The notes below the pieces were generated by a model, which saw only the letters and a program-made list of their open reading frames with translations, was not told where the DNA came from and searched no databases. Positions 32,025 through 45,060 of a stretch of DNA of 64,000 bases are shown here, one piece after another. Location: positions 19,386,094 to 19,450,093 of the forward strand of contig OY986967.1 of NCBI GenBank assembly GCA_963920575.1, read 5' to 3'. The stretch is from Narthecium ossifragum. Its lineage: Eukaryota > Streptophyta > Magnoliopsida > Dioscoreales > Nartheciaceae. A program made the translations under genes and the position numbers. The stretch's first letter is position 1, and every line of letters starts with the position of its first letter.

Positions 32025-33755
32025 TGCGTCTGCTTTTTATTGATTATTTTCTATTTTTACTGAAGTGAGTATTTCACCTCGTTGTTTGAGTGAGAGATAA
32101 TTGTCCTACAAACCTTTAAGACTTCCAGAGAAGCCACAAGTAATTACTGAAGCAATATTATCATCTATATTGCCATTTTGGTGACAAGCCGTGGCATACA
32201 TCATTATTTGATGCATTCGATCAAAAATTTGATGATCAGTACCACCATCAATATTTTATTCATAAATATTTCCTCCATTGTAGTCTGATTGTAGATAAGT
32301 ACCATTTTCTTCAAACAGAATATCCATTGGAGTTGGCTTTTTATAATAAAATCTTTCGACATTTTGAGGCTTATTTTTAATTCTTTGATTATTCTGAAAC
32401 TGCATTTCAGTGTCTATTATTTAATTAAAAGACTCAGTATCATATTCATTTTATGACAGCTTATAACTTAGCATTCTTCAGTTGTGTACTCAAAGCATCT
32501 ATTACTTCTGAAGTAATATTCTTTACTTTAAATCCAGATATTTCTAGATTAGGTTTTATAGAAACATGATCTGTAATTGTTGCATATTTGTCTTTTGACA
32601 ATGAGATATTACGTATTTCTTCTAATTTATTTACAAGTTTTTCAACAGTTTTCTCTATTCAAGTTAACTGCTGACCAACCACTTGCAAATATAAATTAGA
32701 GTAATTATGTTGTTTGAAAAGCTTATTTAGCTCTTTCAGAGTTATATCCTCTGTATTTTCAGCCGATTTGAAATAGGTTGTTGCTTCCAAATTTAAAGCA
32801 AATACTCCTGATAGCCTTAGAGGCTTAGTAGGAGGATACATTGAAGTAATTATTTTTCCAGTACTAGTTTTCCATGTACTGGATTCTTCTAGTACTCTTA
32901 TTCTCTGTTCTTGTTTTTGGATATAATATTCCAAAAACCAAGGTACAAAGAATCTCAATTGACCGTGAGATTTTAAGGTTTCATAATATTTATTTTTAAT
33001 TAATTGATGTTCTTTCCCATAAAATTTTGAGAAATACCAATTTTGAAACAATTCATTATAACTGCATTGGAATTCCTTATTTAGGAATTGTCGTGTATAA
33101 CTTCCTGGACTAAAATCCATTAATGTGGAAGCTTCTTTCTGATACAGTAAGAGATTGATTATTCTCCTTTTCATAAATTGGATGAGGAACGACAGTATCT
33201 GATATTTCAACTGCCTGAATTGTAGGAGAATTTTTAATTCTAGAAGGATCAATTCTAGACGAATATAATCTCCTAGAACTAGTAGCAATCTCTGCTATTT
33301 TTAATACCCTATTTGGGTTAAATGAGATGGTAACTTCACCATCAGCCATTTATGATATTTGATCAATATCATCATTTATTATAGGCTTTGGAGGGAATGC
33401 ATTTTGCTGTATCCAATTTTCAAAAAAAATTACTTCAACCCATCTAATTTGTCTATTAGTAGAAATTCGGGATGAAAGTAAATTACTATCAATTAATAGG
33501 GTTTTACTTGGTGCAGTGTGTTGCCTAGCTTTAGGGGCTAAAGTACTTAATACTTTATAATGAATACGATAGATTATTTCTATCGTTTTTTATTGTGGCA
33601 AAAATTCATAACCATGAGTCTTTATATTATGACTGGCCGCTTCTAATATATGCAGATATGTTAATGACAGACTTAAATTTGGGTATACATTAAAGTATAC
33701 TGGATCATGACTTAAGCTGGTCTCCATGACTCCCATTAGAGATTGAGTCTAGTTT
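32025..33755 (-). pseudogene. Endogenous pararetrovirus: movement protein and linker
   Basis: Reading the minus strand from 33755, the segment to about 33560 resembles the core of caulimovirid 30K-type movement proteins (SHDPVYFNVYPNLSLSLTY, HGYEFLP, IIYRIHYKV). It continues as MADGEVTISFNPNRVLKIAE (33110-33349) and SYNELFQNWYFSKFYGKEHQ / FFVPWFLEYYIQKQEQ (32659-33288), the region between movement and coat proteins. Stops occur within the first part and frames overlap by shift. The lower part, 32025-32650, is more decayed. Genus assignment is uncertain: tungrovirus/orendovirus- or petuvirus-like organisation as a single long polyprotein. Confidence 0.6.
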
Positions 33756-35098
33756 AGCATCTAGCATCCCTTAAACAGGATAGAATGTCTATTCTGGTGT
33801 TTGATTGATAAATTATCGAATTGGAATCGATGTTGAACCATAGAGTTGAAGTGAATTCTTTTGTTAATGATAATAATAAATAGTTTGATTTTATGGATTT
33901 AACTCTGTAAGTTTTGATGTGGAAATCTTGTTGTTGACCCGCAAAAGTCAAAATTATCAAAATGTTAAAAAATTAGGGACGTGCAAAGGCTCAACTCCTT
34001 CGAACTCAGTTCGAACAGAGGTGTTGAAGCTTGGACGATGAAAAGTGTAAAAAATGGACGATGGACGATGAGAAAAATGGGTGAGGAGAAATGAAAGATG
34101 AGAAATGTTGGTCAAGGGAAATGAGACATGAGAAATGGATGATGGAAAATATGGGAGATGAACTATGTTAGAACTACTCCTATGAGTGGTAGAACTACTC
34201 TTATGAATGAAAGATTCATTGCAGGAAATTTAAATAAAGAAAATGCTTCATTGCTGAAATTTAAAGGTACATGAAGATAAATAAAGCTACGTTGAAAATA
34301 AAGATAAAATGCTATATTGGAAATAAAGATAAAAGCTGGTTTCCTCTTGATTTCGGGAGAGAGTGTTTTTGTTCATCTTCCTGCTTTTTATAGTGCTCCT
34401 GATATAACTGCTTTGGAACCATCTGGAACTGCTCTGGAACTGTCGGAACTGCTCTGAAACTGTTTGAACTGAATTCGGAACTGTCATAACTGAATCTTGG
34501 TCGACATATTCAGTTATTTACGAAACTGCCATCATATAGGGCGTCATGTCTATCACTGCAATTTGGTCGATGATTACCTATGAATTTGGGAAACCTCTGA
34601 ACATGAAAGTTGTAGGTCTTGAAAGTTTCTTTCCAAATATTTAAAAACTAACTCATTTGGACATCGTATAAGAAAGTTATAACTAAAATAGTCGATGACG
34701 TTGATGACCATTTTTAAAATAATCGACCAAAATATGGTCGATTGGAATCGACCAAAATATGGCCGATTGGAATCGACCATCTTTTGGACGATTGGAAATT
34801 CGGTTATTATTTATCATTCTACCACTGAATACTTTGGCTGCCAGTTTGACACATTAAACGATGTGAAAATCTTATCAGCATGAAAGTTATAGATCCTTTC
34901 CATTGGTTCACGAATCGGCCAGTTTGGATATTGAATATAAAAGTTATGGTCAAAATACTTCAACTATATCAAAGCTAAAGATAAGGATGATTTTTTGGTA
35001 ATATTTACGAAATCACCACTGACCTTACAATTCGTCCTAATGACTTTAGGACATGGTTATATTTATGGCTAAATTTTTGCCCCCTGGTCTTTATGAAA
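33756..35098. other. Noncoding region upstream of pararetrovirus
   Basis: A ~86-bp sequence (33937-34022, tgttaaaaaattagggacgtg... ttcgaacagaggtg) recurs in direct orientation at 35855-35940. Between them are degenerate tggacgatgg repeats (34030-34160) and small inverted repeats such as aatcgaccaaaatatggtcg (34713-34800). No gene. It may be the viral intergenic region or an unrelated LTR-like element. Confidence 0.4.
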
Positions 35099-35410
35099 AT
35101 AGAAATTTTTGTAAAGACCATATTGAGTGATTTTGTTGGCCAATTGTTTCATCCATGACTAATGGGCGATTTTGTTGGCCAATTGAGCTATTCTGTTAGC
35201 CAATTGGACGATTTTATTGGCCAATTGGGCGATTTTGTTGTCCAATTTGGCTATTCTGTTAGCCAATTGGACGATTTTATTGGCCAATTAGGCGATTATG
35301 TGGGTTAATTTGGCCATTCTGTTGGTTAATTTGGCCATTCTGTTGGCCAATTGGACGATTTTGTTGGCCAATTGAGTCATTCATAAAACATATTTTGTTG
35401 GCCATTCGCC
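35099..35410. repeat. ~21-bp minisatellite
   Basis: About a dozen diverged head-to-tail units with consensus gattttgttggccaattggg. Similar motifs (ggttagccattatttcggct) reappear at 42880-42950, beyond the inserted retrotransposon, which suggests the two flanks were once contiguous. Confidence 0.75.
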
Positions 35411-36259
35411 CAATATACTTGTTTTATGGCAAGTGATGATCAGCTACGATGATCGGCCGTATTACTTGAGCCTACACATTCAGTATTTGTCTATCGGTCA
35501 AAGCATTTATGATTGGAGGTCTTGATTGGCCACAGTATATTTGTTGGTCAGCCAACATGTCAAGCCAATATCAATCAACCATGCATGTCATTTCATTTCA
35601 TTTTTTAGCCAACATTAATCGGCCATAGTATATTTGTTGGTGACCAACATGTCACATATGTTGACTTCAACATTTTTTATTAGCCGTCGATAATATTGTT
35701 GGTCGGCCAAGCTATTAACGTTAGTTTTAGCATTTATATTGTTGATCATATTTAACATTGTTGATCATTGTTGATCTTTTTTTTTCCGCCAAGCTTCAAC
35801 ACAACGTCCCACCGGGAGTGCCAAAACATATTGAAGAGGAAATCTTATCATTTACCAGCAAACGTCAAATTAGTCAAAATGTTAAAAAATCAGGGACGTG
35901 CAAAGGCTCAACTCCTTCGAACTTAGTTCGAACAGATGTGTCAAATTTATTAGAAATACGACCAAATTTAGTTAAAATATATTTAAATGGATAATTGTGA
36001 AGAACACGAGATAATCCAAAATTAATTCTAGTTTAAGCTTAATTTAATCTAGTTAAAATGATGAACCTATCTAAAACAACTAATTAACCCTAAAAAACGA
36101 TAAAGGTATTCCTAGAACAACTAAATCTAGATAAAAGCAAGATTAAACCTACAATAACCCTAAATTAATCTACTGTGAAGAAACTAAGATTACTTAAACT
36201 ACACTAGTTTAAACTAATCTAAGAGAACAGTAAAGAAGAACATTAAATAAACTAAACGA
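35411..36259. other. Noncoding flank of retrotransposon
   Basis: More ggccaacat repeats to about 35720, then a stretch with caacgtcccaccgggagtgcc, a motif I associate with plant Ty3/gypsy LTRs, then the second copy of the 86-bp direct repeat (35855-35940) and AT-rich DNA. No gene visible. Confidence 0.4.
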
Positions 36260-39200
36260 TGAGGATGTGCTCTCGTCGTCTGACGTCTGCATCAATAATA
36301 CATGCTCTAAGCACGTCACCAGGGATCTGAATGGTCCTCTCTGCATCTGATCTCTGAATCTAGTGCCACCAATGCTGATGATGGAGTCCTTGGCATGTCA
36401 TCAAGCCTCTGGGATAAACAACAATAAAGCAGGAGTGAGCCTCTCACATGATGTCCTCATGCAACCCTAGATCTGCTACTCGGCCTTTGGAACACAATCG
36501 GCTGTCTGCTGATGCCGCCAGGAATCTCTATAGGCTCGGTGTCATCGTCATTCCACGTCGTCATGGATATGGTGCAGACTCTCGTAGTAGGGTTGCCTCG
36601 GCCTCGACCTTGTCTGGTCTCTTCTCTCTGTCAATTCTGACTGATCCTCTGCACGGAGGAACCTTCAGGAATACCCTGTCATGAACTGAGAACTCTAAAG
36701 ATCATCGCTTCTGACCTACGTAGCTCTCTCGTGTGCTCTGTACTAATCTCTCTGAGGACTGTCTGATGACGTCTGGGATGGTGGATGATGCCTCAACAAC
36801 CTCGATTGAGCAATCGGAAGAATGACACGAACTGTCGTGCTGCACCTCGAATGGCACTGCATCGGTCTGGACGGATGATCGCTGAAGTAGGCGAACTCAA
36901 GCAAAGGGACGTACTCCTCCTAGTTACCTCCTGCATCGATGACACATGTCCTGTGCACGTCCTCCGAGATCTGGATCATCCTCTCCGAGTCTTCTGCAGT
37001 CTGGTAGTGACGTCCACCATGATGTGCTTCCACTCCCACTCTAACACTCCAAGGAAGGTTGCAATGGGTCTGCCGGATCAACAACACTACTACCTAAGCA
37101 CAACTTGCCATCTGCTAACGTTGTCCAGCCCTCAGTTACGTGCTCGGTACCAACCGCAGTACGGATCTCCACGAGCTCCGGATATCTACCCTGGGTCTCT
37201 ATCACTCTGGCCGGGAGAGGTGGGATGCTGCAAACACCAAAGGAAAACTCATCTGGAATCTGATCCTCGAAACCCAATCCAACTGACTGTCTATTTCTGA
37301 TTAGCTGACAAATCTACCAAATCTGCTATAGCCTCTCTAACGACTGATGATGGCCATCACCCTTAAAGGCACTGACATAGTGACTTTAAGGCAAGAGCTC
37401 CGGTCTCCTGGTCACTCCGGTCAACGGTCCCGCGGTCTTGGAGATGCCTCTACTGAATCTCGAATACCGTCTTCGACCTCTGCCATCGCATATTTGTCTC
37501 GAGCTCAGCTGAATCAACTAAGTTGTCTATCGCTGACACGATCCATCCCCCGAATCCCGCCTCTGAAGGCCAAAACTTCGCATTGGGAGCCAAATAACGC
37601 CGATACACCCTCGGCAGCTGCGATGTAGACACCAAATATCGCTCGTGCTCTTCCTTAACGCGGCAGTAGATATGATGCTGTCGACGAACGCTACTGCAAC
37701 TGATCAGGGTATGGCCTGAAGATCCTCTACATCAAATCTGTGAGGGTTGTTGGTGTGTTCGTCAAACCAAACGGTATCTTTGTGAACTTGTACAGTCCGT
37801 ATCTCGTACGGAAGGCTGTCTCTGGGATGTAGCAATCCCGAATCTTCAGCTGGTGTAGTCGATGCGAAGGTCAAACACTGAAGGGGTCGACGAGTCTCTC
37901 AACTGCTAATCCATCATCGACATACTGCAGCGGGCACGTACTTTGTGCTGCAACACTGTCCAGCTTCCTGAAGTCTATGCATGTATGGAGGGAACCATCA
38001 ACAATGAGAACCGGAACACACTCTGAGGCAACACACCTGGACGAACGAAGTCTTGAGCTACCGACTCGGCCGACAGAGTTCTCGACTCTCCAAATGCTGT
38101 TGGCATCCGCATGCAAACTCGCAACACTCAAAGCCACCTAAAGAAACCTCGATCTCGAACTCGGTGTCCCGCGAAGACGACAACCAGAAAGCTCCTCAGA
38201 AAGGACAGCTGCACAAACCATAACAACAACAACATGAGGGAAAACTGCTCACCAGAGCACCATCAAAAACAGCGGGGAAGGAGTTCACCATGAGTTGGTG
38301 AACAAGCCCCAACTCTCGACAAGTAGAAGGATCGCCAAACCACGACCTTCAACAAGAGCGAAACAACACTGTCAGGTGCACCCACGATACCTCACGACCA
38401 AAGAAGCACAACCCGGTGCGCGACCAATCGACGCAACCAAAGAAGCCGTCGAACCCCAACGTGCACACACGTGGGCGACGGACACCTAGAGGTCCCCAAC
38501 CTCCAGGAAACGTCCTGACAAGAGCAACCAACCCAAGCTCTTGCCCCAATCGGTGGCTACTCCCAAAGCCACGCACAACTTCTGCCCCAAGCCAACGCGG
38601 CCGCATGGGGATGAGTCACAAGGGGAAAAACCATAGCCACAAGGAAAACACAAGCTATGAGAAGCTTCAAAAGCTGAAGGCTAAAGCTGAAGGTCGAAGC
38701 TGGCGGCTCTGAAACTGGCTGCTGCTAAAGATGCTCTCTCTCTCTCCTTTGGAGTGCATGAACTGCTGGCTAGAACGGTCCCCGCATCGTCTCCAACAAG
38801 CCTCTATATGGAATCTGAATTCCCACGTCTGCCCTAGGTACCTGCCCCAACTGAGGCACTAGTACACTACTCTGGCTCACGCCGTGCGTCATGCTCGACT
38901 GCTCTGCGGTAAGCGTCCAACGCCCCTCACAACCAGCACCGTCGGTGGAAAGACCAACAATAGCTAGCACTCGAGCACATGGTGGAATCCCTCTCATGAT
39001 AGCGGTCCAGGCTACCTCTCAAAGAACCGGCACGATGATGTTGCTGCCACGGCTGTCGCTGATGCTGAAACCACTGCCTCTGCCAACGGCTACCCTGCCA
39101 TTCACCAGAAGCAGGAATGACATCCCCGAAACTCACCACGACCACCGACCAACCGCCCGGTGTCAACCCTCAAGCCACCTGTCTCAGTAGCAAGAGCACA

Positions 39201-39848
39201 GTCCAGGGTGTTCCCCACTGTTGCTCTAGCATACCGAGCCACACGAACCAGCCAGCCCGCGTGTCACCACGCGGTGCGAGTACCCAGAACCAGAGGAGGG
39301 TATTCCCAACTACACCACCCTCCAAGGTTAGGTACCATAGAATAGTACGCAAACTGTTCTCAACACACAACCAACAGTGTCCCTAGTGGCCTCGACAAGC
39401 GCCAATACGCATCGCTTCCTGGGAAGGCAAGAAAACAACAGGTTCCCAAGCAAGCGATACTCCAGGATGTCCAGAACATCCGGTATCTGGGACACCTCCT
39501 TCAATCATTCCTCTCCTGTTGAAGGATCTCCAACATCGCCTCTGGACCACAACGGATCCACCTCTTGGGATTCCAATAGCACAGAGGCAACACACGTCCA
39601 ATCCCTACTCGCTCATCTCCAGCACGGGGGGAGACGCTGTCAGGCTAGGGAACGTACAACACCGGTGAGCACACACATCTCCCCCTGAGACGTCATGACG
39701 CAGCCGAAAAGCAACAACAAACAGATAAATAAACACATCACACACAATCGCAAACAGACATGTAATGATGTTCTAGACCTAGAACTATCCCATTCCACAC
39801 TCAAAACCTTAACCGCAAACCTAATCCTATCACTGGGACCTACAGCCT
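36260..39848 (-). pseudogene. Decayed Ty3/gypsy (Tekay/Del chromovirus) internal region
   Basis: The minus strand, from high to low coordinate, holds remnants in pol order. Reverse transcriptase is recognisable at 37871-38060 (VPVLIVDGSLHTCIDFRKLD). The zinc-binding/integrase approach is at about 37041-37277, followed by WEWKHIMVD near 37030, the start of the integrase core. Integrase C-terminal sequence at 36440-36780 matches 55840-56220 at the nucleotide level but is full of stops. Two similar stretches, 36270-36360 and 36905-37010, suggest an internal duplication. Gag should lie at about 38.6-39.8 kb but is not readable. At 3.6 kb it is shorter than a full element. Confidence 0.65.
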
Positions 39849-39860
39849 GCTCTGATACCA
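39849..39860 (-). promoter_or_regulatory. Retrotransposon primer-binding site (tRNA-Met)
   Basis: On the minus strand the sequence tggtatcagagc, complementary to the 3' end of initiator methionine tRNA, lies three bases after the end of the LTR at 39864. It fixes the orientation of the element and identifies 39864-42832 as its 5' LTR. Confidence 0.9.
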
Positions 39861-39863
39861 AGT

Positions 39864-42832
39864 TGTCACACCCCGACCCAGAAAACCCATCCGGCCAGGG
39901 ACATGAGGGGAAACCTACACTATTTACATCCGATACGGCGTGACAATACACAAAGCGGAATAAATTTGAACTTAAAGACTTCCAAGGGCATAAAGGTAAA
40001 ACTAAATATTACATTGCAGAATAAAACTCAATCAAAAGAGGGAACATGATTAAAACTCAATAAAACTCCTCAAAAGGTAACTTTAAACAAAAGCACCCAA
40101 AATATACATCTGTCCCTCTGAGACCTCAAACGCCTCTGGAAGACGACGCACCACCAAGACCTGATCCAGCTGGAACCATCGAGGATGAGCCGACGCTTGC
40201 ACCTGCAAATGTAACCCGGGTAAGAGTGAGCAATAAGCTCAGTAGGGTTCTACTCTACTCTACGTCGCACAGGAAAGAGGGGAGACTACAAAGTCCCGGA
40301 TTCTGTCTCATCTCTAAAAGAAACTCACGTTACGTCCACCACCTACCCCAGGCCACGCACTCTGTGACCTCATCCGTCAACAGCCGTCCCTCTCAACCAC
40401 CAAGCACCCAGTGCTGAACAACAAAGGGGTAGGACCCATGACAACACGTAACTTCCCTTAACACGGATACTGAGCATGAGACGAGAACTCTGGGCGACCT
40501 CTACACCTCAAACAACAGATAGTAGCCAACAAGACCCATCCTCGAGAATACAGAGATTTGGCATAACAATCCCGTCCTAGTCCTTGCTACCCAACCATGG
40601 TCCTAGATCTAGATCCGAGCTACCCGAGAGCCTTGGATCGGTGAAGACACTATTCACCCGCACCCTAGCCTTATGCTCTAATGCAAACAAGATGCATGTG
40701 TTGCTCAGGCACAGATAAAGAGATATAAGCATGCAAGAACATGACATCAATTATACAAGGCTAGGCATAGCCCATAGCTAGCCAAAGGGTGAACATAGCA
40801 AGGCTCTCAAATACAGATAAGCTATACTAACAATACAACGATTAGAGCAAAGCGATAAACACAGATATACAATAGTCTTCAGTACTCTCCGGCACCTGAC
40901 AGACTAAGGTTCCACAGTTACCCCGTAGGTAACTGGCCAACAACCAAGCAACAACAACAAAGCTAATTTCGGCATTACAACGGCGTCCACAGCCGTCAAC
41001 CGAAATTGCTACAAGGGAATACAACTCCAGCCAAGCCAACAAGCCACACATGCAAGATATATAATCTACCAATACAACGGGTTATGCCCCCGGCGCACGT
41101 CGACAATCAACGGGGCTATTAATCAAAGCAGTAAATCTATACTAAGCAGGCAGGGCACACCTCCGGCCCATTTATACTAAACATTCCCGGGGGTCGTCAC
41201 TCCCCCGGTTAACCATAAAGCGATAGAGCAATCACAAACTATATTTATATAGGTATAACATGCTTTATCGAGAAACTAGTTGAAAACTGGTAGAAATCGA
41301 CAAACCGATCTGGAATACAAATCACGGCGTAATCCGAGGATAAACCTGTTAAAATCCTGATTAAAATATTATAATAATCCTTATCTATCATCGGGAAAGC
41401 CACACGAGAAATCCGGGTCAAAAAGAAACCGAAAACATAAAATTCGGATCAATTATACAAATCAACATATAAAGGATCGATCATTTTACCCAAGATGATC
41501 AATCATTTACATGGGTGATCACTATCAAGGAGAGGTGATCGGTCTTCCCTTCCAAGGAAGATCGATCCTCCTAAGAGTGTTCCCTGCCTGGGAAGGAGGG
41601 ATCGATCTTCTTTCACAAGAAGATCGATCTTCCTTAAGATGGTGTTCTTCCTGGGGAAGAATGATCGATTTTCTCATCCAAAAAGATCGATCATCCCAAA
41701 GTTGGTGTTCTGCCCGGGAAAGAATGATTGATCTTCTGGCACCAGAAGATCGATCTTCCTCAAACACACTCCTTGTCAAGAGGAGGATCGATCTTCTTCA
41801 GACAGAGCAGAACATTAACAAACGAAAGATCGATCTTCTTCCCAAAGAAGATCCATCCTTCATACGACAGGGAAGATGAATAGTGCATGAGATCCAATTT
41901 CTTGGATTTAACCTATCAAAACATATCGAAATCAAACCAAACTTGGTAGGCATGTGCAATTTGATGTGGGGAATCTACTAACACTAAGAAATCCAACTTT
42001 GGATAATCAAATCCTCCGAATTAAATCAAATGACCCGGAAGCCGATGAAAAACTGAATTTATTGGATTTGATCTATCAAAAGCCGATTGAATCCATTCAA
42101 ACTTTGCAGGAAGGTATATTTGAAGGTGGGGAATTTATTCATGCAATAAAAGCCAAACTCAGATCGTGAAATATCATATCCGAGTCCGACCCCGTCAAAA
42201 AACCGACAAAAATATGGAATCCGTTCGAAAGAATACAGAAATGAAACCACAGCTAACTTCTAAACATGCTAAGGAATAAGAATATTGAAAATCATAGCAT
42301 TCTAATACACACAATAACCACAAATCACAAAAAGGTGATCCTAGGGTTACCAACTCATAGGAATTGGGTAGAAAAACCTACATGTAGCAACAAGCAGGCG
42401 ATCTACGAGATCCTCAACTCTGATCACCGCGGATCCACGCCGAAAAGCCGCAAGGCAAAGCTCCAGTCGGCAGCCCACGAGGAGAGAGAGAGAGGAGAGA
42501 AGAGAATGAAGGAGAAGAGAGAGAAAAGAAAGGGTTATTTATAGAAAGCTGGAATCGATCACAGCCGTCCGATTCGATCTCTCCCGATCGAGCTCTAATC
42601 TTCCGATCGAAAGCACCCTTAAGGTTCTAATCAATCACATACATCAATCAAAAACAGTGTGTGCAATGCGGGTGTGAAACCGACCGCCAGGGAGCAAATT
42701 TACCAAAATGCCCCTAGGTCAAAAATAGCGATGCGATCAATCGATCGCATCTCAAGGCCAACCGAGCTAAACTACAAAACCTGACTCTCGACCTAATGTG
42801 GTCGGACCGGGTTAGAGGTACGGGCCCTCACA
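39864..42832 (-). mobile_element. 5' LTR of Tekay-type element (LTR type C)
   Basis: A 2969-bp LTR read on the minus strand: begins tgtgagggcccgtacctct and ends ...gggtcggggtgtgaca. A TATA-like motif tataaata (42536-42543, minus) lies 290 bp from the start, in a good promoter context. An array of GATC-centred palindromes occupies about 41470-41870, downstream of the TATA and so probably in the transcribed leader. It shares the segment ggtaggca(a/t)gtg...aatctacta with LTR type B at 58480-58550. No matching 3' LTR was found on the left. Confidence 0.85.
41470..41870. repeat. GATC-palindrome array in LTR type C
   Basis: About 15 units of the form agatcgatcttcct or its relatives, paired around short spacers so that adjacent units can fold together (for example ctttcacaagaagatcgatc). 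Spacers include repeated gttcttcctggggaaga-type stretches at ~80-bp period. Confidence 0.8.
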
Positions 42833-43269
42833 CAAACATTTGATTGTCCATTCAAGTTGGATGATGAAGTCATTGGTTAATCGGTCATCAGTCACTAGTA
42901 TTTTGCTTACGTGTCGATCATGGATTGGTTAGCCATTATTTCGGCTAACATTTTGCCCCCTATGCAGTGATCGAGGAATGCTTCTTTAATGATGAGGTGA
43001 CCGCAACTGACACGATTTGACCGTTTTCCTCATTCATTCATACCTAATCATAACAACTTTCTGGGAAGTTGTATTGCCGCTTCGTTTATACTCTATCCAA
43101 TCTTTTTTAGAACTCGCATTTAATGCGATGATAAAAATCCCTTATTTAAACCATCGCCTTGGTTTAAAGAAGACTTCTATTATCCTGTCGTCTTCTTCCG
43201 GGCCCTAGGGTTTTATTCCTTCTACCTACCATTGCGGCGGCGTCTTAGGTTTTCTTCTTCTTTATTCTG
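42833..43269. other. Noncoding flank with possible promoter
   Basis: It continues the ttggcca/ggttagcc repeat style of 35.1-35.7 kb, which supports the retrotransposon having split one older region. From about 43010 the sequence becomes pyrimidine-rich ahead of the open frame at 43270. Confidence 0.35.
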
Positions 43270-43569
43270 GTGACTAACTTTCCATTAATCACCATCGTTC
43301 GCGAGATAAAAGCTGATGACGAGGTCCAAAAAGAAGTAAATGCAGCTGTCGCAGAATTTAATGAGACTATGAAGGCAGATGAGGTACGGAATGCATATCT
43401 GGTTCGGGAAGGTGATTCTAATTCTAAGCTATTCATTTTGGGTCCTTATTTTGTTCATGAAAGTATCTCTTATCTTGGATTCGATGCTATGACTTTTGTA
43501 CATTCATTCCCTCTTTCTGGTGATTTTGCCCCCTATGCTGAGCTACTAATACACGTGAGAATCATGTAG
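43270..43569 (+). CDS. Hypothetical protein, 99 codons
   Basis: An open frame starting MTNFPLITIVREIKADDEV, with an acidic-alanine helix (EVNAAVAEFNETMKADEV) and an aromatic C-terminal half (LFILGPYFVHESISYLGFD). Composition looks like protein and an mRNA-like leader precedes it, but I recognise no family. It may be the first exon of a gene or the start of a decayed retroelement ORF; the text around 43525 (gattttgccccctatgctg) echoes noncoding repeat sequence at 42950, which argues for a repeat origin. Confidence 0.3.
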   Translation: MTNFPLITIVREIKADDEVQKEVNAAVAEFNETMKADEVRNAYLVREGDSNSKLFILGPYFVHESISYLGFDAMTFVHSFPLSGDFAPYAELLIHVRIM

Positions 43570-44709
43570 ATCTCGTACACGTTCATAAATTTTGTACACC
43601 CGCGTATCCTATTTAGACGCGTGAAAACAATTTTAGACACGTATGTAGAATTTTATACACACACATCTTATTATTATACCCGCGCTTTTATAACTTACCC
43701 CATCGGCCTCCGATGGGAGTCCGTTAATCGTCATCACTTCCACCAGTTGTGCTAATTCTTCGTCACCGCTTGGACATGGTTTTCATTGCCTTACATGTGT
43801 GGAGAGCTCTCTCCGGTGAACTATTTGGGCTAAGGTAGAGAAGTGGAGGCAGTGTAAAAGGAGGAGAGATGAAAGAATAATGGAGAAGAGTGGAGAGGGA
43901 GAAGAGAAGATGGTGGGAGGGGCCATGCCCGGCGGGAGGAGCCATGGCCAGCGGGAGAGAGGAAGAGGGTTGGGGAAGAAGACACATCTCATCACATTAA
44001 ATGCGACGGGAGGGTGTTTTTTTTTTTACGCAAAGTCTGACACATGCATTAAATGAGGTAATGATGAGAAGAAACGGATGCATGTATGGCATGGCCATCC
44101 ATGGCATGGGAGGGGAGGGGTAAAATCGGGATTTCTGAGTTTTTGAGTCCTCTGTTGCAAAGAAACATTAGGGGATTTCAATGTGCCAAATCTAAACACT
44201 AGGGTCCAATAGGACAAAAAATCCCGAGATCGCCTATATGTCCCAACGGAGGAGCCAGGTAACCGCAATGACGTGATTTCCTCTGCGACGTGATTTTGGG
44301 AGCGGTATCTATAACCGCGATCTTGCCACGTGATTTTGGGAGCGGTATTTATAAGTTAGTTGACATAACTTATCTCTAGACCTTCGTAGCCCGTCTGATT
44401 GTTTGCACCGGGCAATGTAAGGTTGATTGTCTTTATTGCTTTCTTAATTACATTTCAATACTTTCATAAGGTTGATTGACATTACTATGATTAGATTGAC
44501 ATTACCTTATTCAAATGAATTATATGACAAAAGTCCCCTCGATCGTGGCAAATTGAGTCCACGTACAGGATGCGCTGATCCCGTCAGACTAAATCTCATG
44601 CTTCTTCAATTCTCAAGAGAAATCAAGAGTTAAAGTTGATTAGTTTTCATCTGAATCAACAATATCAACCTACAGGGTCATGACCGACTTTTTGATGCCA
44701 TTTGATTAC
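43570..44709. other. Noncoding stretch
   Basis: It contains a short acac/cgcgt repeat region (43570-43690), a purine-rich segment (43850-43990) giving spurious proline/serine-rich frames on the minus strand, and two copies of cacgtgattttgggagcgg (about 44285 and 44325). No gene recognised. Confidence 0.4.
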
Positions 44710-45060
44710 GAGATAAGTAATTCTGGAATTGGAGAGGATAGTAATTGATATGTGAGATATGTGTGATATTTGATTGAAAAGTAGTGATAAAGTAGTAATA
44801 TTTGATTGAGAGGCAGGGATAAAGTTGATGTGATTGATTAAAAAGTAGGGATATTGAAGTAATGATTGATTGAAAAGCGAAAAAGTAAGGATAAAGTTGG
44901 TATGATTGGTTGAAAAGAAGAGAAAATGTAATAATGATTGGATGAAAGTGAGGATAAAGTGGGGATATGAATGAGGATAAAAATGGGGATTAGAGGATGT
45001 TTGGTTATAATGCAGAGATAAAATGAGCTTAACCCGTGGTAGGAATTCCCTATCCCCAAA
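44710..45060. repeat. Degenerate ~24-bp minisatellite / MITE body
   Basis: Repeated tgattgaaaagtagtgataaag units with drift, ending at ccaaaccaaacaagccc, a sequence typical of MITE termini in grasses and other monocots. The element's left end is less clear. Confidence 0.5.

Noticed and set aside
38111..39951. Several 60-100 codon frames on the plus strand
   Set aside because: They are antisense to the decayed minus-strand retrotransposon gag/pol region and show no independent coding pattern.
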